A stretch of 64,000 nt of DNA from Silurus meridionalis. Taxonomy: Eukaryota > Chordata > Actinopteri > Siluriformes > Siluridae. The stretch's first letter is position 1, and every line of letters begins with the position of its first letter. The position numbers and the translations under genes were made by a program. The stretch lies in NCBI RefSeq assembly GCF_014805685.1, contig NC_060906.1:12195846-12259845 (forward strand), in the 5' to 3' direction. The notes under the pieces are model-generated. The model was not told the DNA's origin. It saw only the letters and a program-made list of their open reading frames with translations, and did not search any database. Below, in pieces: positions 61,441 to 64,000 of the stretch.

Positions 61441-62033
61441 TTGGTAACAACATGGTAAATTTGGTATAAATGGTATGTTACTACATATACTGTACTTCAT
61501 GAGTTGAACTTTTAATATAAAGGTCCAACAATTTAAAGAGGTAAATGATTCATTAGAAAAACCATATATTGCGTATAGAAACTATTGCACCTTGCTAAAG
61601 AATTCAGTCGATCCTGCATTACGCTTTATACCTGGAAAGTTCTCTGTATTTTTTTGCACATTCTGCAGCATGGTTTCTTTCATTAAAATAGCAAGAACAT
61701 GGCTGTAGCAGACTTTCCGTATCATCTCTGCTTATAAAGCCTTGATCTAATCCTGTTTACGTGAGATAAGCCTGCTCTTGAACAGGTTTGAGCTTGCTCT
61801 AGAATGAGCATAAAAAAAACAATGCTCAGTTTTTTTTTGTTACTTTTTGTAAAACACCTTATCTCGAAGAAATTACAAAAGTTTTTCAATTCGGAAATAT
61901 GGGCAGTGGTGAAAACATTTTCAATTCCTGTCACATGACCTTCATTTCCTGGTTGAAGCTTACCATCAGGAGAATTCTTAAGTATACTAAGGTGTGCAAA
62001 AATAAAATGCATGCTTTGAGTAATGCATGTATG

Positions 62034-62376
62034 AAGAACAGAACCCTAGTTTCAGAACAATTAAACACCAAGCAAGGACACAAACAGACACAAGACGAAT
62101 GAGACATAGGTGATAGTAATGATACAATTAGCAAGGGGGTTTATAGAAATAAGCCTGAGCAGGTTTGGATTTACAGATGTTTTGCTATGAGAGCAAATCC
62201 AGAATGAGCTCCGAAAAACAAACAAAAAATCACAGATCATGTAAAATTGTCAACAATAAAATCCAACGAATTGAGTATTATACAAAGAACAGGCCCAGAA
62301 CAACTAAACACCAAGCAAGGACACAAACAGACAAATCGGGAATAAGAAACAAGTGATAGCAATGATATAGTTAGCA
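62034..62376. repeat. Pair of ~100-bp direct repeats
   Basis: Copies at 62034-62134 and 62283-62376 share GAACA..., AAACACCAAGCAAGGACACA and GTGATAG(T/C)AATGATA(C/T)A with some differences. The 150 bp between them looks unrelated. Possibly an old local duplication. Confidence 0.7.
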
Positions 62377-64000
62377 ACACGAGGAGTCTCAAGTGGCCAT
62401 AACACAATATAATTAGTGCAAAATCCTGGTAGACTCTCTATCAACATGTATAGGTATATATTTTTAGTTAAATAACAACATATTTGTAATCAGATAATAC
62501 AGATGTGGTGCATACAACAATTCTCTGTGAATGATTGTTTCAATTCTAGTTGGAAATATTGTCAAAGCTGCTGTTAATCAACTTCTGACCAATCAGATTC
62601 AACAGTATTGCATAATGTGTCATAATAGTGTAGTGTTATATAAATAACATTTTTTAAAATTCTAACAAATCACTTTTAAATTGGTATTTATTTAGGATCA
62701 GAGTGGAATTGGCCCATTTTCAATACATAAAACAATCTTAAAATTTCTGTGTTTCTGTGTAGCTTAAAGTTTTAAGTAACTAGTTAACTAGCAATGCAAA
62801 CAAATGATAGATAATTATGTTATCTATTAAGTGAATTTAAAACAAAAATCCATGGAGTTTAAGATTCTAACTTGATTTAAATCTATTTGAACTTACTTTT
62901 TGAACAAGGCCTGTCTTTCGATTTAAGCCTAAATCTTTACATAAATATTTAAATTATTTCCAACCCATGTAGGAAAAACATTTCAAGGAAAAATCCCAAA
63001 AAGTGCAATATCTGGATTATATATTTCACAGGATAATGCACAGCTTTATCATTGGTCAGAAGAAAAAATGGATGTCAAGGAACCATTAAAGACATATTCC
63101 TTTATTTCTCAGTAGCTACAGTGCATGAGTCATCAACTCGAATGCTCGGGTTATGAAATAAACAGCCCTAATGAAAAGCTTTTTCGAATGCTTCAGTATG
63201 TATTATATATTAGTGCTGCCGGTAAAAGCTGCATTAACAAATCCTAACAGTAACTCAAGCTAATATTACACCAGCATGTCTTTTCGGCATCAGTGTATAT
63301 GTGTTGCAAAGGACACTCTAAACATTTTCTTATAAAGGGACAAAAATCTAAGTTTACTGAGGGCTGTGGGACAAAAGTAAATTTTGCAATATACCACAGT
63401 GTATTATATTAAAATGAAAGTTGCCACATCTCCCCTCATTTATAATTACATAATTTTGTAAATAAATAATTATTATGTAATCTCTGTAAACTAATACAAA
63501 ATGTTTTTATTTTTAAAGGTTTTTTTTCCAGTGAAACATAATACAATAAAAACAGAAAAACAATCCCATTTACAGTGAAATACAGTTCAGTGCCTAATAC
63601 AGCTATTATTTACTGCTTTTCAAGCTATAAACAATAAAGCCATATGCGTGTAATAGTATGTATTAGTAACCTGTTAGAGACATGAAGCTAGTCTTTATTG
63701 TTCAATTTTCATTTGCAAATGAAAGTCAGCTAATGAAAGTCAGCTACAGCTGACTGACAAAGTCAGGATATTATGTAGTTGAGTCAGTTAGTTTGCTTCT
63801 CAGTTTACACTTGGTCATCAGGCTGAAAGTCTGCACACAGAAATACATACTGACCTACAGATTTGTGCAGCTCAGTAACAAAACAAAAATGTTGCGCTAA
63901 ATAAAAAATTACGATTTGTGTCAATGTATTTTTTCCTACTTTTTTGCCTCTTCTCATATGTGGCATGGCCCTAGTTCGGGCATCTCTGCTTGATAGGGAA

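Larger units (their letters stand above)
53671..64000. other. Intergenic, right end of window
   Basis: AT-rich, about 10 kb, with simple repeats at 54.2, 57.05, 59.1 and 61.1 kb, a T-run at 54.68 kb, a dispersed repeat at 61.2-61.4 kb and a direct repeat at 62.0-62.4 kb. No protein-coding exon recognised on either strand. A possible untranslated exon ends at 57356. Confidence 0.65.

Overview
The window is teleost fish genomic DNA. The evidence is one very large, intron-rich gene with GT-AG introns, many fish-type SINE, LINE and DNA-transposon remnants, long CA/TG and TA microsatellites, and a nuclear tRNA gene. Some repeat families recall catfish and their relatives, but I would not fix the order from this sequence alone.

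The dominant feature is the minus-strand gene for the MRCK-beta kinase (CDC42-binding protein kinase beta, cdc42bpb). It fills about positions 1 to 49.6 kb. I placed 33 constitutive coding exons by matching each translated block to the known MRCK-beta architecture and checking splice sites and phase at every junction. They give about 1,589 in-frame codons: an N-terminal segment, AGC-type kinase domain, AGC tail, long coiled coil, C1 domain, PH domain and CNH domain. The window edge cuts the gene in the exon where the CRIB (Cdc42-binding) motif begins, so the CRIB, C-terminus and 3' UTR lie off the left edge. Two further in-frame candidate exons of 63 and 51 nt sit in the linker between the coiled coil and the C1 domain. 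They look like alternative cassette exons.

Region by region: 1-7.3 kb holds densely packed exons for the CNH, PH, C1 and linker; 8.4-16.6 kb the coiled-coil exons; 16.9-25.2 kb the kinase exons; 33.7 kb exon 2 with the glycine-rich loop; 33.8-49.4 kb a repeat-rich 15.6 kb first intron containing a perfect 49-bp inverted repeat; 49.4-50.35 kb exon 1 and a GC-rich promoter with a consensus CRE. Upstream of the gene (50.35-64 kb) I see one tRNA-Ser(UGA) gene at 52.6 kb, a dead LINE 3' fragment, assorted repeats and no convincing protein-coding gene. A possible untranslated first exon of a plus-strand gene ends near 57.36 kb.

The most interesting observations are the two cassette exons; a 64-nt UG-repeat directly against the acceptor of the exon carrying the kinase activation segment, whose skipping would keep frame and destroy the kinase; the 49-bp perfect hairpin; a SINE with a perfect 21-bp target-site duplication whose 3' tail matches the LINE fragment 23 kb away; and nested transposon insertions. 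I saw no evidence of an entirely new type of system.
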